Part shown: in pieces, positions 1 through 11,100 of the stretch
Position numbering within the stretch: position 1 is the first letter of the stretch
Layout of the letters: each line of letters begins with the position of its first letter
Assembly: GCA_022478985.1 (NCBI GenBank)
Contig: JAKSZP010013310.1
Location: 91,354-155,353 of the forward strand
DNA length: 64,000 nt
Direction of reading: 5' to 3'
Origin: Massospora cicadina
Lineage: Eukaryota > Entomophthoromycota > Entomophthoromycetes > Entomophthorales > Entomophthoraceae
Notes under the pieces: generated by a model
The model's input: the letters and a program-made list of their open reading frames with translations, nothing else
What the model was told of the DNA's origin: nothing
Database searches by the model: none
Translations under genes and position numbers: made by a program

Positions 1-599
1 CCCATTGGGGACCACAAACTGAAGGATGGGGTCAGATCCATATGCAGCCAAACCTTCCATCAGCTCCTGATGAAGCACCACAGGGGGAAGGTGAGTGGGA
101 AACCATGCAAACTGAACTACCATAGTGGTGTCAGTGGGGAGCCAGATGCGTTTTGTGGGAAAGGGGTGCCCAAGAAAACCAGTGGTATGGTGGCCACAGT
201 TGCAGCGTCAACCTCACAGGTGAAGCCTAGATCAAAATACCCCTTATAGGGGCAGAAATCTATAAAACTGTCTGGCAGCATTATTACCTGGCCAAGTCAA
301 TGATGGCTTTCTCTGCATATGGGAATAATTTCCCATATTTGACCCAAAGGCCAAAACGCAGCTGGGATCAGGGGAGAACAAGTGGGCTGTGAAGCACTGC
401 CTGGGCATGTGCCATGTGAATGGTGAGATCTTTGGGCGGAATGAACAGAACCAATGATTTAGTAGGACTGGAAAAACCAGTCTGAGCACATTTTCTTGTT
501 GTATGGAAAACGCTTGGTGGGGTTTTGCTGCTGCCCCACATTTGAGTATCTGGTGGAGAATCAGAGGTCATTGAGGAGCAAATGAGGAGGTAGGCATAC
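1..599 (-). mobile_element. Partial LINE-like ORF1 element, truncated by the window edge
   Basis: On the minus strand, the 190 bases at the left edge encode a stretch containing LMEGLAAYGSDPILQFVV. It closely resembles LMSGLSTYGTNPILQFLV in the ORF1-only element at 18276-19764, so the two belong to one family. Upstream on the minus strand, two open stretches (368-571 and 244-489) probably encode the ORF1 N-terminus; the 5' end is lost somewhere near 600. The family role is nucleic-acid binding for a non-LTR retrotransposon. The frame is broken near 250. The 3' part, including any reverse transcriptase or shared tail, would lie left of the window. No TSD can be assigned. Confidence 0.6.
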
Positions 600-751
600 G
601 ATAATTAGACTGTTTTTACTTCTTTTCTAATTAAGATTGTTTAATAGTTACTATGAGCAGAAAGAGAACCTAATAGTATGTTAAATCTTGTATAATACCA
701 AGAAACAATTTTCAATTTTTACTATTTGGGCCTTTAATTTTGAATCACCTA
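600..751. other. AT-rich spacer, no gene seen
   Basis: AT-rich sequence between the ORF1 fragment and the LINE-1 target site. No open frame or repeat is evident. It is either the 5' untranslated part of the left element or the flank into which LINE-1 inserted. Confidence 0.4.
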
Positions 752-770
752 TTTTGGTATTCAATATTTT
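752..770. repeat. Target-site duplication of LINE-1, left copy
   Basis: ttttggtattcaatatttt here matches ttttggtattcaatgtttt at 6031-6049 with one mismatch over 19 bases. The pair brackets a 5.26-kb LINE and fixes both of its ends. Confidence 0.85.
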
Positions 771-997
771 TAATTTTAATTTATTGCGGGGAAGGCTAAC
801 CAGGGGACGGACACTTCTGATAAGACACCAGAGAAAACGAAACACATGAAATAGGAGGGCGCCCCAGAGAAGCTAATGATGTATCCTGTTGCCAGCGGGA
901 ACACCACTACTGAGAGGGGGGTCACGTGTATAGGGGCAGGCACCACTATTGAGCACGTGTGTAGGAAGGGGTCAGAATTGATGAACCAAACTGGGAA

Positions 998-1945
998 CTA
1001 GGACGAGATCAACTGGTGGCGACGTGGTGGGAGGTATCCAAACATCCACGCTTGAAAATGGTCCACTAAGTGCGACTGGAACCAGCGGACAGCTTCCTGG
1101 AGGGTGGGGGTGGAGCCTGAGATGGCATCTAAGACAATCGTGTGGATAGTCCACATGGCGATTGTGACCACCAAGGCACGAAGGGAGGTTGGGAGAGGGG
1201 AGGCCATTGATAAAGCAAACATATCCATAGACAAACTAAAAAGCTGTGCCTGATCCTGGCAAAGTAGACGTTGTACCTCACGCCATATTGCTTTAGAAGG
1301 AGGGCACTTTTCCAGGCGGTGAAACAGCATTCCGTACTGGCCACATATGACATAGGTTGAATGAAAAGAGTTAGAGCGTTTGAAAGTGTGGTACACCTGT
1401 CTCAAGATGCGCCACACATGGGAATGGAAATGAGGCTGCAGAAGAGGGTGGTGGACGTACTTCCAAATGGCTTTCTGGGTATGAAGGGGATAGGGGATGT
1501 CCATCATGTCCAGGTAGTCCACCCTGGACAATGTATGGGGCCTCGTAGGTATCACTCCATTCAGAATGGGTAGCCCCTGTACCTCCTGGGTGAACCGAGG
1601 AGAGGGGCGCCCCCTCTGGGCTGTGTGCCCGCAAATACAAATACTCCACTCAGCGCTCCGCATGGAAAGGAGGATCCATTTGAAGTGGGGAGTTGTCCCA
1701 TGTGGGCCTGCAGCCAAAGGATGGGAAGCCAGATATTTCAACAGAGAGTGTGGGTGGGCCAGGTTGATGAGGCTCAGGGCGCGGGAGAAGTTGGAGAGGG
1801 CCACGCGGGACCAGTGTTGGGCTATAACTATAGGGTTGGTAACGGCAGCGATCCAGGTGCCAAGGATTTTGGCAGCATGGGCCTCAAAGTTGAGCAGGTC
1901 CATACCTCCACTGTGGCGAGGGCCAAACATGACCTCAAGCCGCAC
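998..1945 (-). pseudogene. LINE-1 ORF2 C-terminal region with Cys/His motif
   Basis: A 315-codon open stretch downstream of the reverse transcriptase. It begins with FGPRHSGGMDLLNFEAHA, matching FGPRSSGGMGLIDFESHA in LINE-2, and continues with conserved W-rich segments. Near the end is CGQYGMLFHRLEKC followed by PPSKAIW, a CxxxxxxxHxxxxC-type motif shared with LINE-2 (HRLEKCPPTKAIW). Such terminal Cys/His motifs in LINE ORF2 proteins are thought to help nucleic-acid binding. It is the longest open frame in this LINE, but without its upstream catalytic part it is only a remnant. Confidence 0.8.
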
Positions 1946-3280
1946 TGGCGGTGGGCGTCCTGACCAAAGCCACCCTTGCAGAAGGGCATACAGTGATTTG
2001 AAGAAACTTGGGGAGAAAGCGATGGCGTGGGCCTCAAACTAAACTTTGGAGAGGAGCATAGAGTTGGCTAGTACAACCCTGCCAGTAAGGGAAGTATAAT
2101 GGGCTCTGAGGGAGGCTATGCGTTTCATCATGTTGTCCAGAATATGGTTTTCCATCACCGTTGAGGATTACCCGCCAGCTTCAAACCACACCCCCAAATG
2201 GTGGACTGGGCCAACGGTGGGGCTTGGCACAAAGGGGAGCACAAGTGGGGAGGAGTGGGGTGGGAAGGGTAAGCCAGCGCGTGCACAAGCTGATGTGGCG
2301 GATTGGAAACAAGGTGCTGGGGCCCAGCGGGCTTAACACTGACCAAGAAGAATGATTTTGGTTTTGGAGGCGCTGAGTGCAGCATTACTTACTTGGAGTA
2401 AGCCTGGATAAGAGCTTCAAGCGCGCGTGCATCATGATTATTAGACACTCCAACAACGTAGTCATCAGCAAATGCCAACATTTTAACCAGGGCTTGGCCT
2501 TGCACATGGACCCCAGTAAGGCGGGCATTAACGTTACAAAGAAGTGGGTCAAGGCTGAAGTTATACAAGAGTGGGCTAAGAGGGTCCCCTTGGCGTAGGC
2601 CCCTTTGAGGGCGGATTACATTCTTGAGAAAGCCAGGGCAAGCACAGCCATTGTGGCAGATTCTGTTAGCAGCATCACCCAATTGATGAAGCGAGGGGTA
2701 GGCGGAATTGGTGGAGACAGGCCCTGAGGTAATCCCAGTTAAATCTTTAATAGGCCTTTTGTTAGTCTAAATATACAAGTGCACCAGAGGCTGTGGACTG
2801 ACAGACATTGGCTATGGTGTGTATGTTGTCCCAAATCGACCTTCTGGGTATGAAACAAAATTGTTCAGGGGAGATGAGAGCAGAGGCAACAATTCCTAGA
2901 TGGTTAGCCATGATTTTAGTGAAAAGTTTAGTATCAGTGTTGGTGAGAGAAATGGGGCGTTAGTTGGCCAAGTCTAGCTTATCCCCTTTCTTGAAGAGCG
3001 TAATGGTGTAGGCCTCTTGCCCTCCTGGTAGGAGGCGCGTTTTTAAGAGGCTTTGGTCAAGAGAGGCAAGCAACAATGGGGATAAATCCTTGAAGTACTT
3101 CTTATAGAACTCATAAGAAATGCCATCAGGGCCTGGGCATTTCCTATATGGTGCACTGCAGATGGCGGACCAGATTTCAACTGGAGTAATCAAATTCATC
3201 AACTCCAGGGAATGGGAAATGGCGCGGATGTGCGCACTATCGAGAAAATTAGCCATTTTGGCCAATGGAATCAGTTTGGA
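1946..3280 (-). pseudogene. LINE-1 reverse transcriptase domain, broken
   Basis: Minus-strand pieces carry the ordered RT motifs of non-LTR elements. KCPGPDGISYEFYKKYF and LLPGGQEAY (2960-3265) are followed by RPISL and then by RGLRQGDPLSPLLYNFSLD and the catalytic AFADDYVVGV (2389-2682). The FADD aspartates are retained. The enzyme would copy the element RNA at the nicked target. Frameshifts and stops separate the pieces (around 2683-2960 and below 2389), so no complete domain can be made. Confidence 0.85.
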
Positions 3281-3699
3281 TTGTTACAATTTGGAGTAAT
3301 GCTTTGGTATCTCAATCGCCACTTCAGCCAGTGTATCCGCTACGGAATTATCTGGCCTTCGCACTTGTGTGCAGGCCAAGCTCTGGCGCAATGTGAAGAA
3401 TTTTTGAAAAAGTAAGCAGAGCATGTGTATCCCGCTGTAATGTGTTTATCTCTGTACTGAACACAAACCTGATGCTTGTGTTGTCTCTCTAGAGCGTTAA
3501 GGTGGGAAGCTACTTCTGCCCACTTGAGACCCCAAGCTGGGCTGTAGCCCACTGCTGGGTGTTGGACTCCAAGTGGGCCAACTCTACCAGAGCGCGAAAA
3601 ATGACTGCTGAGGTAGATCGTGAGTGGCGGGAGGAAAGGTGGCGAGCCTGGCAGATTGTTTCCGCCTTGAAGGCAGACCAAGTGGATATTGGATCAGTG

Positions 3700-4515
3700 C
3701 AAAATGATGCGATAAACTATGGAGCCGTGGTTGCAGATTCCATCCATGAGGAAAATTTTGGCGATGTGATTTCAGCTGGGTGAAGTTTACACCAACTTGG
3801 AGCCCGAGCTGCTGGTCTGGATACTTGGAAGGATATCAAAACCATCCTGTGGTTGGAGAAATCGATCTTCATTGTGGTGAAATGGGAAATTTGGGTACAA
3901 AATTTCAACAGCACAAGGATAAGGTCGATGCAGGACGTGGACCTTAACTGGCCATTCTGGATGTGGGGGCACGACATGTTTTCAAGAAGTGGAGCATTGT
4001 GCGGCAAAGTATCAACAAACCCTAGGGTGGCCTTGAGAATGCGGAGTTTGTGTCCCTGTAGTAATGAAGGAGATAAAGGCCAGTGGTCAGTGGATGGGCT
4101 CAACCAACAGTTCATTTTGCCAACAATGAAAGGGTCAGGGGGCAACGGAATGGAATTGACTGACGAGAAAAATTCTCAATATTCCCATGAACAGGTCAGG
4201 GCATAAATGTTGACGATAGCATGCACTTTGTCATCCCACTAAAAAGTGACTACAAGGATGCGGCTGCTAAGGAAGGATTCAGACAATAAACATTTTAAAC
4301 TATTATTCTTTTGAACAAGCACCCCACAGTGCTCAGACCAGAAGGAGAGGGAAGGGAGGAGCATGGTTTTACATGTTTCCTCAGAACTGTGCGGACAGTG
4401 GGTCTCCTGAATGGCCAAGATATCCACGGGTAAATTTTGTTGTAAAAACTCAGTTTCCTAGCCCAGGATGGCGAGGCCTTGAGTCAAGCGATGTTCAACG
4501 TCCCTAAAGTAAAGG
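3700..4515 (-). pseudogene. LINE-1 APE-type endonuclease domain, broken
   Basis: The minus strand reads GTLNI near 4500, then DILAIQETH (4400-4427), the usual catalytic-Glu motif of AP-endonuclease-like LINE nucleases. Further on come SCIDLILV and FSNHRMVL (3717-4145); the latter corresponds to the terminal SDH motif with Asp replaced by Asn. This domain nicks target DNA to prime reverse transcription. Stops separate the segments. Confidence 0.75.
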
Positions 4516-4559
4516 CTCCCCCCATCACACCTTAGGTGCGAGGGGAAGGGCACCTGAGA

Positions 4560-5830
4560 CCTTCAGCCTTCTCCTGTTCTTCATGGCGCTTTGGTGGCGC
4601 CTCAGGTATGTGATGCTACATAATAGACGGTATGGGTAGCTTTAGCAGTTGGGTTTGCATTAGCTTTTGCCTTCACTTTTTTCCACGCTTCTGGATGTGA
4701 TTTTTGCAGTGGTGAATTTGCGATGCACCAACACTTGGAAGTGGAATGCCAGCAGGAAAGTTGGAGACTGGATCAGTTCTAATCAATTCTTGGGAACATT
4801 GGTCAGGTGAAACCAACTCGCCTAGTGAATGATCATCTTTGGGGTCTAATCAGTTTGGGTGTCCCAATATGATTGGTTGAGGGATTCACGAGCTGCTTCC
4901 ACTGCAAAAGTCTCGATGTCCTCCTGAAGCTGGGAGGGCGGGATAGCAGAAGCAGTCTTGGCCGCCTCCTTAGCCACTGCCTTGCAGGCCTGTTTGGCCT
5001 TCTTCCTCTCTTAAGGGGATATTGGCTTCACTAGTAAGTAGCATTTCCGCGCTCCCCACAGGAATGCTCCTTTGTATTGGCGGTCAGTTCATAGTGGGCT
5101 TCACCTTCGCCCATTGAATCTGGGGGAAACTCTTGATATGTAATGCCCTCCTTGGTGGGGCAAGTGTGGGCCTTGTGGCCAAAAGTGCTACAGAAGGCGC
5201 AGATGGGAGGTGTTGTCCACGGTGACCCTGAAAGGGTGGGTGGCATGCCCCTCGATGTTGACAAAAGTGATATGCAGGATTTGGGTTAGGTCCTTTGCTA
5301 TCTTCTCAGCTGAGGTAGGACTGAAATTGCTTTTCCTGTGCACAGGTTTGGAATTAGCGTAAAGCACTGCATTTTGAAGGATTGTATTTCGCCATATATG
5401 GCGAGCCCAGCCTTCAGGTGTTGTTTGAGTACGGTGTATTTGACTGTAGTGGGCAGAAAATTAAAAGTGACAAAAATCTGATTTAATTTTGTTTATCAGG
5501 TGCACTTAGTTTTGATGACCCGCTGACCATCCAGGAGGTCTACAACAATGCGCACCATTACAGCTTCATTCACCGCTTCCTTGCTCTCAAAGCCTAGATC
5601 CAGCCAACCATGTGGCATGTATTGAGGTTTGGTGTACAGCGCGTTCAGGAAATGAGTGTGTACATCCCCACAAAACGTTTCCCAAAGCGCCATATGCTGA
5701 ATATCCAGGAATACCCACACTCCATGTTTCAACGATGAAAGTGGTTGGGAGTGCAGTGTATTGGTGTACTGGTTGCAATTTGCTTGCCAAGCTAAAATTT
5801 CTGGGGAAATGGTTACCACCAGTTTTTTAT
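4560..5830 (-). pseudogene. LINE-1 ORF1 with CCHC zinc knuckle
   Basis: The N-terminal part (5496-5819) contains HGWLDLGFESKEAVNEAV, matching HGWIDIGFETADEDDAI in LINE-2 ORF1. It is followed by the knuckle CAFCSTFGHKAHTC (CX2CX4HX4C, 5031-5264) and an Ala/Lys-rich tail (4600-5030) resembling KAAQKACKRAVAEAVAHAES of LINE-2. ORF1 is expected to bind the LINE RNA. Frames are broken between the three blocks. Confidence 0.75.
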
Positions 5831-6030
5831 TAAGTTTATCAATTCATCCGGGTTCACAGGGGCGTTTGCAAACTTTGGGTGCTGCGGGGCCAACACCTAT
5901 GCCCTTGACCTTACTTGCTCAACTGCTCCCTGACATGGGCGTTATCTAATCTCCTCAGTGAGATTATCAAACTCTTTCCATACTTGAATTGAATGAAGTT
6001 GCAAAAGTGATTGCAACGAGAGATAAAAGT

Positions 6031-6049
6031 TTTTGGTATTCAATGTTTT
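6031..6049. repeat. Target-site duplication of LINE-1, right copy
   Basis: Right copy of the 19-base duplication at 752-770, with one mismatch. Confidence 0.85.
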
Positions 6050-7485
6050 TTCTATTAATATTAACTGTTTTATACATTATTGACTATATGGAAGGTATAG
6101 GAAAGAGCCACTAATATAATCTTGGGGCAATATCCTTAGCCTTAGACATTGTAATTACATTTGCATCTTGATATATGAATTGGTGTAAATGGAACTTTTA
6201 AGGGTTTCAACAAATATTTCTGAAATGCTTGGGTTTTTCAAAGTTTTGTTAAGGAAATCTTACATGCGAATATATATTGTTCCTCATCTAGGCCACTTGG
6301 CCTTTTCATGTTCTAATCATCTTCCTTTTTCTCCTTTGTCTAGATAAAGTTGACTTAGTTCTTTAGACTCTTTTTCCAACATGAACTTGCTAAGTGACCA
6401 ACTTATTAACACTTATTATAGGCTAGATGCGGTATAAATGATGTTTTTTGTCCAGCTTGAAAGCAATATTATCTTTTTATAATGTAAATATTCCATAGGT
6501 CTTTCATAAGATTTCCTCTTAAATTTTATTGACAGACTAGCCGATTTAACCATGCTTCATTACAGTGTCTATAAAATTAAAGATTTTAAATTTATTAATT
6601 TAAATTTTATATTATAGATAACAATACTACTCAGCCAAATCTAATTGCTCAATTAAATCAACCAAAAACCACCAACCACTCAGGTAAACCTAACTGAACT
6701 TATCAAAACAACCAATAACTAATAGCCCCTAAAAACTAAACTTTGTCCTATCAATTCAATCAAAAGCCATCAATCACTCAGCCAAACAAAAAACATAACA
6801 AATTAATTAAATAACACCAAACTGCTACCTAAAACATCCCTTTATACTTAAAATCATTGAGTAAGTGACATATACTCCAAACTTTAGACAACTTCTACTT
6901 AACTTGACAAAAGTATTTTATTAATTAGGTGAACCAAATTAGGCAGGTTTTTAAAATATATAAACCTAACATCCAGATACCCTGCTTTGCTATGGTATAT
7001 AGTTTATCAGCTGATAAGCTCACATTGTAGTCTATAGGATGTGCCAGCACTACTCTTGAGCCACTCAGACTAATATCTTTGCTGTTGCCTTCCTGGCTAG
7101 TGTGCTGATTATATAAACTACTTAATCAACTTAAACTTCAATGCTGCTTTTTGTTGAGTTTCAGGTGAGCAAATTGGTAAAGTATTAGATAACATTTGCC
7201 AATTAAAACCCACTCACCATAAATAGATTGAACCCATCAGGCTAAATAATTTCAGATTTGATAAGATTTGCCAATTCTCACCCACTCACCCATTTAGATT
7301 GACCCTATCAGACCTAAAGATTTCATATGTCAGTACGTCAGTCAGTATATAGGTAGCCATTCTGTGAAATTTTTTTATTAAGTAGATTACTGACTAACTA
7401 ATTTATTACTATTGCTGGAGCATCAAACGTAGAACCTAGCATTTAAAATAATTTACTATCTGATAAATGATATTCTTATAGTCAA
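6050..7485 (-). other. Non-transposon DNA with exon-like minus-strand stretches
   Basis: No transposon domain is recognised. On the minus strand, around 6130-6400, a readable stretch includes RPSGLDEEQYIFACKISL and, after one stop, KTQAFQKYLLKPLKVPF, with a composition typical of protein-coding DNA. The remainder is AT-rich and full of stops. It may be the downstream part of the interrupted gene proposed for 6050-18261. A two-copy tandem repeat lies at 7189-7330. Confidence 0.25.
7189..7330. repeat. Two-copy tandem repeat, unit about 70 bp
   Basis: Two adjacent units each contain ttgccaatt, acccactcacc, agattga followed by ccc or acccatcag, and an ending in atttcag or atttcat. The first unit spans about 7189-7260 and the second about 7261-7330. 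They differ by point changes and small indels. Confidence 0.7.
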
Positions 7486-7502
7486 AGACAAGACCATTGA
7501 AC
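7486..7502. repeat. Target-site duplication of the 7503-7996 element, left copy
   Basis: agacaagaccattgaac here pairs with agacatgaccattaaac at 7997-8013, 15 of 17 bases identical. Confidence 0.7.
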
Positions 7503-7996
7503 TTAAATTTATTTTAGGTAAGCCAACCAGGGGATAGACATTACTGATACAATACCAAATAAGCAAACCAAAAACACAATCCAAATGCCCTAAATGAGTG
7601 ATGAGTTACCAAAACAAAAGGAAAATACCCTAACAGGTGTAGCAGCCGTGAACCACCTATCCCACCATGGTGGAGGGGGAGGGGATTATGCAGGTTATCG
7701 ATTTCACCTTCACCATTGAAGAGGCGGATCAAAGCTGAGAGCAAGGGGGTTGGGGCATCTTCAGGATGTGGGTCAAGGTCAAAAAGATAATTTTTAAGAT
7801 TAGTAGTAACAATCTGGGCCTGGAGCATAGCCTTAGGAATTTGTCAACATGGTATATGGCTTATATGTATGCATCAGAAAGCTGGGAAAACTTCATAATC
7901 TTGGCTTTGGTGATACGTGTGGTGGGGGAAATTCTGCCAGTGCAGCAACATGCTTGACAGCAGAGGTGGCAGTTTCTTTTAATCATTCAATTTTCG
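7503..7996 (-). mobile_element. 5'-truncated ORF1-type LINE derivative
   Basis: A 494-bp minus-strand element. Its translated part includes DAPTPLLSALIRLFNGEG, corresponding to DAPNPLLSAFIRLFNAEP near the C-terminus of the ORF1-only element at 18276-19764. It ends with the LINE-type tail at 7510-7550, whose reverse complement reads gtaatgtctatcccctggtt and then ggcttacct. The TSDs flank it exactly. It is a short 5'-truncated insertion and cannot encode a working protein. Confidence 0.8.
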
Positions 7997-8013
7997 AGAC
8001 ATGACCATTAAAC
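7997..8013. repeat. Target-site duplication of the 7503-7996 element, right copy
   Basis: Right copy of the 17-base duplication at 7486-7502. Confidence 0.7.
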
Positions 8014-8148
8014 ATAGAAGTTCTTAGTAAAAATGTAACGCATTCTTTATGGAAATTTTAGCAAAAAGTTTCTTATCACAATTGCTCTCATGTAATAAAG
8101 CTTATTTATAAAGATTTTAAGCAAGTGTTCCCACTGTTTTTCTTTTCT
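8014..8148 (-). pseudogene. Exon-like fragment of an unidentified gene
   Basis: The minus strand is readable for about 30 codons and includes KQWEHLLKIFINKLYYMRAI, with no similarity that I recognise to any transposon. It is separated from the similar fragment at 8458-8717 only by a SINE with its own TSD, so both probably belonged to one open frame before that insertion. Confidence 0.3.
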
Positions 8149-8163
8149 AAAAAGGATACCCTT
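8149..8163. repeat. Target-site duplication of SINE-1, left copy
   Basis: aaaaaggataccctt here and aaaaaggataacctt at 8443-8457 differ at one base in 15. Confidence 0.75.
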
Positions 8164-8442
8164 AGGGAGGATACCCCAGTGGTAGAGTAGGGACCTCTAC
8201 CACTGCCTCCCCAAGTTTGATTCTGGTACAGTAACTTTGGGTAGGGGATGACTATGACTGTGTTGGCGTTGCGCACCAATGCCCTGAACTGAAATACAAA
8301 TAGCAAAGGCGGTCCATGGAGTTCCTGGCCCATCATATGCCGCACATGGAGGTTTTCCAGATTTTATCCTCCTTTCCCATTCATTCAATTTCCCCTTAAT
8401 CAGTGCAGTATCGTCCCCAGGTTGGTCCATCTCAAATAAAAT
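8164..8442 (+). mobile_element. SINE-1: tRNA-headed short retroposon
   Basis: The 279-bp element starts with a tRNA-like head. An A-box-like stretch (ccccagtggtagagtaggg) is followed about 45 bases later by the B-box-like agtttgattctggtac. These are the internal promoter elements expected for RNA polymerase III. The tail (atcagtgcagtat, then ccccaggttggtccatctc, then aaataaaataaaa) closely matches SINE-2 at 16587-16913 and resembles the LINE tail. It encodes no protein and would depend on a LINE enzyme. Confidence 0.75.
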
Positions 8443-8457
8443 AAAAAGGATAACCTT
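8443..8457. repeat. Target-site duplication of SINE-1, right copy
   Basis: Right copy of the 15-base duplication at 8149-8163. Confidence 0.75.
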
Positions 8458-8717
8458 GAACTCTTGCTTTCTACTGCCATTCATACTGGGCTTTTGTACT
8501 CTTTCATATATGATCTTTCACCACTTGATAAGACCAATTATTTCTCTCAGATATTTCATAACTAAACTTTGAAACTAGGTTGAGGTTAAAAAAAGTAAAA
8601 GATTTTTTGACAGTCACTGTAGCCAAACATCATAATTTCAGATTTTCTAAGAAAGGCTTTACCTTGTCAATAGAGTTGGTTGTTTTAGTGTGCTTTTATA
8701 ATCCTCATCTATTATGG
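8458..8717 (-). pseudogene. Exon-like fragment of an unidentified gene
   Basis: The minus strand gives SLVMKYLREIIGLIKW, one stop, then KIIYERVQKPSMNGSRKQEF, followed by the SINE-1 insertion. No transposon similarity is evident. It lies directly across Gypsy-C from the exon-like region 14677-16571 and may continue it. Stops elsewhere show that it is not functional as it stands. Confidence 0.3.
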
Positions 8718-8722
8718 GGTAG

Positions 8723-9224
8723 TGTCACAATTCCAATATGACTGGACGATAAGCCCTAGGTCATTATGGCGGAATGGATGGAATTTGCTGAGTTTGATAT
8801 GTGCTATGGTAATCTGAGCGCCCTTGAAATGAGGTAATATTGGGTTGTTAGGGAAATCGCCTCAACTTAGGTGATCAAGAAAATAATGAATAAAGAATTG
8901 GAGGAACCAATGAGATATGGCGAAGTTATTACTAAGACATGAAAACGGTATCATATGAAGCTGATATAATACAAGCAAGATGAGACGATCAAAAAGGAGA
9001 GGTTGTTAATAGTTTAGAGCCGGGGAAATAGCGACAATCAGCTGTGTTTATTATAATAAATAAAGAAGTATAGTGGGGTCAAGTGCTCCATATTATTAAT
9101 AAAGTTTATTTTATGTTGTTTCAAGGGCAATGATCATCATATTGTTGGTCCTATTGCTCAGTGGGTCAAACCCTGCGCAAAATTGATTATGGCGTATCTC
9201 AACAAAAATGCCAATTTTATAACA
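8723..9224 (+). repeat. Gypsy-C 5' LTR
   Basis: It begins TGTCACAATTCC and ends CCAATTTTATAACA, a canonical TG...CA LTR of 502 bp, matching 14169-14671 along its length. It should hold the promoter and polyadenylation signals of the element; no clear TATA element stands out. Confidence 0.92.
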
Positions 9225-9225
9225 G

Positions 9226-9244
9226 TGGTGCTCACTACATGGGG
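9226..9244 (+). promoter_or_regulatory. Gypsy-C primer-binding site
   Basis: TGGTGCTCACTACATGGGG follows the 5' LTR after one base. It is the site shared by the other LTR groups here, with one extra T. The complement ends in ...GAGCACCA, as elongator tRNA-Met does in fungi. Confidence 0.8.
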
Positions 9245-9292
9245 CCCATTGATCAATCACATAGATTGATAGGCGTTCCTCAGTTGCTAGTC

Positions 9293-10330
9293 ATGTCGTA
9301 TCCAGCTTGCTTTACTAAGGAATCATCTCAACACACTGCAACTGTTGAATATGCAGAACTCAAGATTTCCCTAGATGCTGTGTTTAAATGGAAAAAGGAG
9401 TTTCTTCAAGAATGTTGTATTGACAAGCTGCCTACATTTGACTGCGAAGGAAACATCCATGGATTCTTTAAACAATTTGAGTTTGCAGTAGAAGGAGCTT
9501 CAGATTGGCATAAAGCCAAATTTTTAATGTCCACTTTGGATGTTGGAAGTGCCGACCAAGTTACTTGCTATCTTCTCAAAAGTTCCGTTACCTATCAACA
9601 GGTGAAGGATACTGTGCTGTGGTTGTTTGGAGGAACTTCAAAAATGGAGCAACGGAAAGCTGAGTATTTACCATTAGTTTCAACATAATGAGACCCTCAT
9701 TGCGTTTGCTGGTCAATTCTCAGAAGAAGCCCATGTGTTAATTGAGGCAGGAGTTTTAACTGAATATGACATAAGAATAGCGTTGACCTCTGCTGTGAAA
9801 CCATACTGAGAGCTTTTTAATGCTTTGGCTCCATATTTAGTGGTTGACGTACCTTTGCTTAAACTTGTTCAAATTCTATGCCGGTTATCCAAAACCTTCC
9901 CTCCACCCAGTATATAGCGGAACCCTATTGCCTCCGCTGTTAGCCTTGGTTATTTGGAGGAATCATCCCTCCCTGTTCAGCGCCCAGTTGGCATTCCCTT
10001 GGCCTTATTATCATCACAAGGCTCGTTTTCAACCAAGTTGCCAACAGCAGTTCACCTACTGGGATGGGCCTAGTTACACTGTTCAATACCAGTCCACCTT
10101 TTTGTGTGGCTCATTTTACAACACTCAAGGATGCAGGTCTCATAGGGTTAATTGCTTTTCGTACAGTCGCCCTGGGCACCTGGCTAGGAGTTGATGTAAT
10201 TGTCAGGTTCAGTACCCACTTTGGGAGCAGTATAATCAGGGAAAAGTCAGAGCGGAGTAGAGATGAGACTCTCTACCTTCGCTATTCTGACTCAAAATGT
10301 CCCACCTGAACCTATTCCTGCACAGCTAGA
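9293..10330 (+). pseudogene. gag: Gypsy-C gag, broken
   Basis: From the ATG at 9293 the frame is open to 9688. It encodes a capsid-type segment with LPTFDCEGNIHGFFKQFE and a downstream Lys/Leu pattern, the usual Retrotrans_gag layout. After a stop the similarity continues in another frame (EEAHVLIEAGVLTEYDIRIA). Near 10130-10200 lies a zinc-knuckle-like CRSHRVNCFSYSRPGHLARS. The start is chosen because it is the first ATG in frame after the PBS. Gag would form the particle that packages element RNA. Confidence 0.75.
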
Positions 10331-10659
10331 GATGTTTCCTGGTATGATGATGCTTTTCTATACCAGCAGCCAGTTGGAGGGGTAAATGTGCTGACACAAA
10401 CGCAATTCATGGACATGGCAGAAGCAGGCTCCCAGGAGCACCCAAAACCATATGCATGCCAATTGTTTGATTACCTTCCTACCAATAAACCAGATCCATT
10501 AGATGATGCGCTCCTTTTAAAAGGGATAAATGCGGCCCTTCCTGTGGACGCTATTGTTAAAAAATACCATAAAGTGGGGAAGGTATTATGAGCTTTTTGG
10601 AAAAAAAGATCAATTAAATGTCCATGTTTTAAAACAATCAGATGAATCTTACTCTGAGT
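10331..10659 (+). pseudogene. Gypsy-C gag-protease linker
   Basis: The open stretch 10388-10591 includes EHPKPYACQLFDYLP, which matches EQPKPYACQMFDQSP in Gypsy-2 (43307-43720). The segment is therefore conserved between the two families, although I do not recognise a named domain in it. It lies between the zinc knuckle and the protease. Confidence 0.6.
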
Positions 10660-11100
10660 GTACTTACTGTAACACTGTTGTAGCAAAAACCTGAGTTCAC
10701 GCAATAATTGATACAGGTGCCCCAATCAACATAATGTCCTCAAAGTTGGTGTTAAAGTTAGCATTAAAGCCTGATGTAGAGCATCATATGGTGTATGGGA
10801 CCGCAGGCTCAGAAAGCAGTCTCTGAAGGGGCATACAGTGTGCTTCCGCTGAGGTTTGGGTTGATTATCATTTTAGCCCCAGCTATAGTGTTACTAAACA
10901 ATAATTATGACCCATTAATCGGTAACACTTTTATGCATCACTTTGGAGCTGTTTTTGATATGACAGCAGAGATATTTGAAATTCTGGGGCAGCGGATCCC
11001 AATCTACTTCACTTGCAGCGGGATGCCAAAGGATCCTGTACACATGAGTCACGTTAATCTTACATATGGTGATGGGGTGGTTTTGGTTCACTATCATTGA
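10660..11100 (+). pseudogene. Gypsy-C aspartic protease, broken
   Basis: The active-site segment IIDTGAPINIMSSKLV starts near 10703, with the catalytic DTG intact. After a frameshift it continues in the open stretch 10795-11100 with NNNYDPLIGNTFMHHFG, the flap and second-half motif of retropepsins. The protease would cut the Gag-Pol precursor. The frameshift near 10820 disrupts it. Confidence 0.8.

Larger units (their letters stand above)
771..6030 (-). mobile_element. LINE-1: full-length non-LTR retrotransposon, decayed
   Basis: A complete but inactivated LINE on the minus strand. Its 5' end is at 6030 and its 3' tail at 771. In element order it has an ORF1 with a CCHC zinc knuckle, then an ORF2 with an APE-type endonuclease, a reverse transcriptase and a C-terminal Cys/His domain. 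Its length (about 5.26 kb) and its 5' terminal sequence match LINE-2 (28631-33851, 5.22 kb); near the 5' end both carry the same aagtgattg-type stretch. The 19-bp TSD supports target-primed reverse transcription. Frames are interrupted by many stops and small indels. No RNase H was seen. The motifs resemble the L1/Tad-type lineages, but the clade is not settled. Confidence 0.9.

Noticed and set aside
998..1945. Long 315-codon frame that could be taken for a host gene
   Set aside because: It aligns with the same part of LINE-2 ORF2 and lies inside the LINE-1 TSDs.
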